Origin: GWB2-37-7 sp049684915
Lineage (GTDB): Bacteria; Bacillota; Clostridia; Lutisporales; Lutisporaceae
DNA: 5,684 nt
NCBI GenBank assembly: GCA_049684915.1
Contig: JBAVGO010000179.1
Span: 1-5,684, forward strand
Reading direction: 5' to 3'
The position numbers and the translations under genes were made by a program. The notes below the pieces were generated by a model, which did no database searches, was not told the origin of the DNA, and saw nothing but the letters and a program-made list of their open reading frames with translations. Below, piece after piece: positions 5,575-5,684 of this stretch (its first letter is position 1; every line of letters starts with the position of its first letter).

Positions 5575-5684
5575 TTGGTCATCTCTTTCCCTATATTTCT
5601 ACTATTAGTATTTTCCAGAACAGCTTTTTTATGTTTCCCCATAAATGGATTTACATGAGCAAGGGGTATCCCCAGTACGTATAC
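5571..5684 (-). CDS. C-terminal end of an unidentified gene, cut by the window edge, coupled to dbpA
   Basis: A minus-strand frame is open from the right edge for 37 codons and stops with a TGA at 5571-5573 that shares bases with the dbpA start codon (AAATGAGT). The visible protein begins VYVLGIPLAHVNPFMGKHKK and ends NIGKEMTK: a hydrophobic stretch followed by a basic, polar tail. The ATGA overlap is the usual arrangement of co-translated operon genes, and it is the main reason for calling this real. Its codons look ordinary for the window. I do not recognise the family from so short a tail. If it is real, dbpA is at least the second gene of an operon and its promoter lies outside the window. 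Confidence 0.55.
   Translation of the reverse strand, partial: VYVLGIPLAHVNPFMGKHKKAVLENTNSRNIGKEMTK

Noticed and set aside
5628..5645. TTTATG-n6-CATAAA hairpin upstream of dbpA
   Set aside because: It is a weak 6-bp AT-rich stem with no T run on either strand, and it lies within the coupled upstream reading frame.
5660..5684. GGGG-TAT-CCCC palindrome and GTACGTATAC near the right edge
   Set aside because: The arms are only 4 bp, and the sequence lies inside the open frame of the gene upstream of dbpA, so chance is the simplest explanation.

Overview
The window looks like chromosomal DNA from a low-GC Firmicute, most likely a member of the Clostridia. This is inferred from the AT-rich, A/T-ending codon use, the purine-rich Shine-Dalgarno sites, the sigma-A type promoters, a DbpA/YxiN-length DEAD-box helicase, and a histidine kinase of a type common in Clostridia. 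No rRNA, tRNA, CRISPR array, phage gene or intact transposase is visible.

Layout. Positions 1-175 are non-coding and hold three separate hairpins. The first is a long nested hairpin followed by a T run. The second is a perfect 9-bp GC-rich hairpin resembling the ends of IS200/IS605-type elements. The third is the terminator of the next operon. Positions 176-2076 (minus strand) encode a two-component system: an OmpR/PhoB-type response regulator, then a membrane histidine kinase, overlapping by 4 bp (ATGA). Positions 2077-2476 are a roughly 400-bp divergent intergenic region. It holds a good sigma-A promoter just ahead of the regulator, a second TATAAT box preceded by two 11-bp tandem repeats that look like an OmpR-family binding site, and a plus-strand promoter for the next gene. 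Positions 2477-3997 (plus strand) encode a methyl-accepting chemotaxis protein with about six membrane segments and no HAMP domain, ended by a strong hairpin terminator. Positions 4129-5574 (minus strand) encode the DEAD-box RNA helicase DbpA. Its start codon overlaps the stop codon of a further minus-strand gene whose last 37 codons run off the right edge.

How the genes work together. The kinase and regulator form a self-contained signalling pair, probably autoregulated. The chemoreceptor would feed the CheA/CheW chemotaxis array, whose genes are not here. DbpA would act on 23S rRNA during 50S ribosome assembly. These three units have separate transcription signals and no evident shared function. 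The two-component genes use isoleucine codons very differently (almost no ATA) from the chemoreceptor and dbpA (ATA-rich). Together with the insertion-sequence-like hairpin next to them, this suggests the pair may have arrived by horizontal transfer.

I see no clear sign of a new multi-gene system. The most useful leads are the candidate autoregulatory repeat, the IS-like left edge beside a compositionally distinct operon, and the cut-off gene coupled to dbpA.
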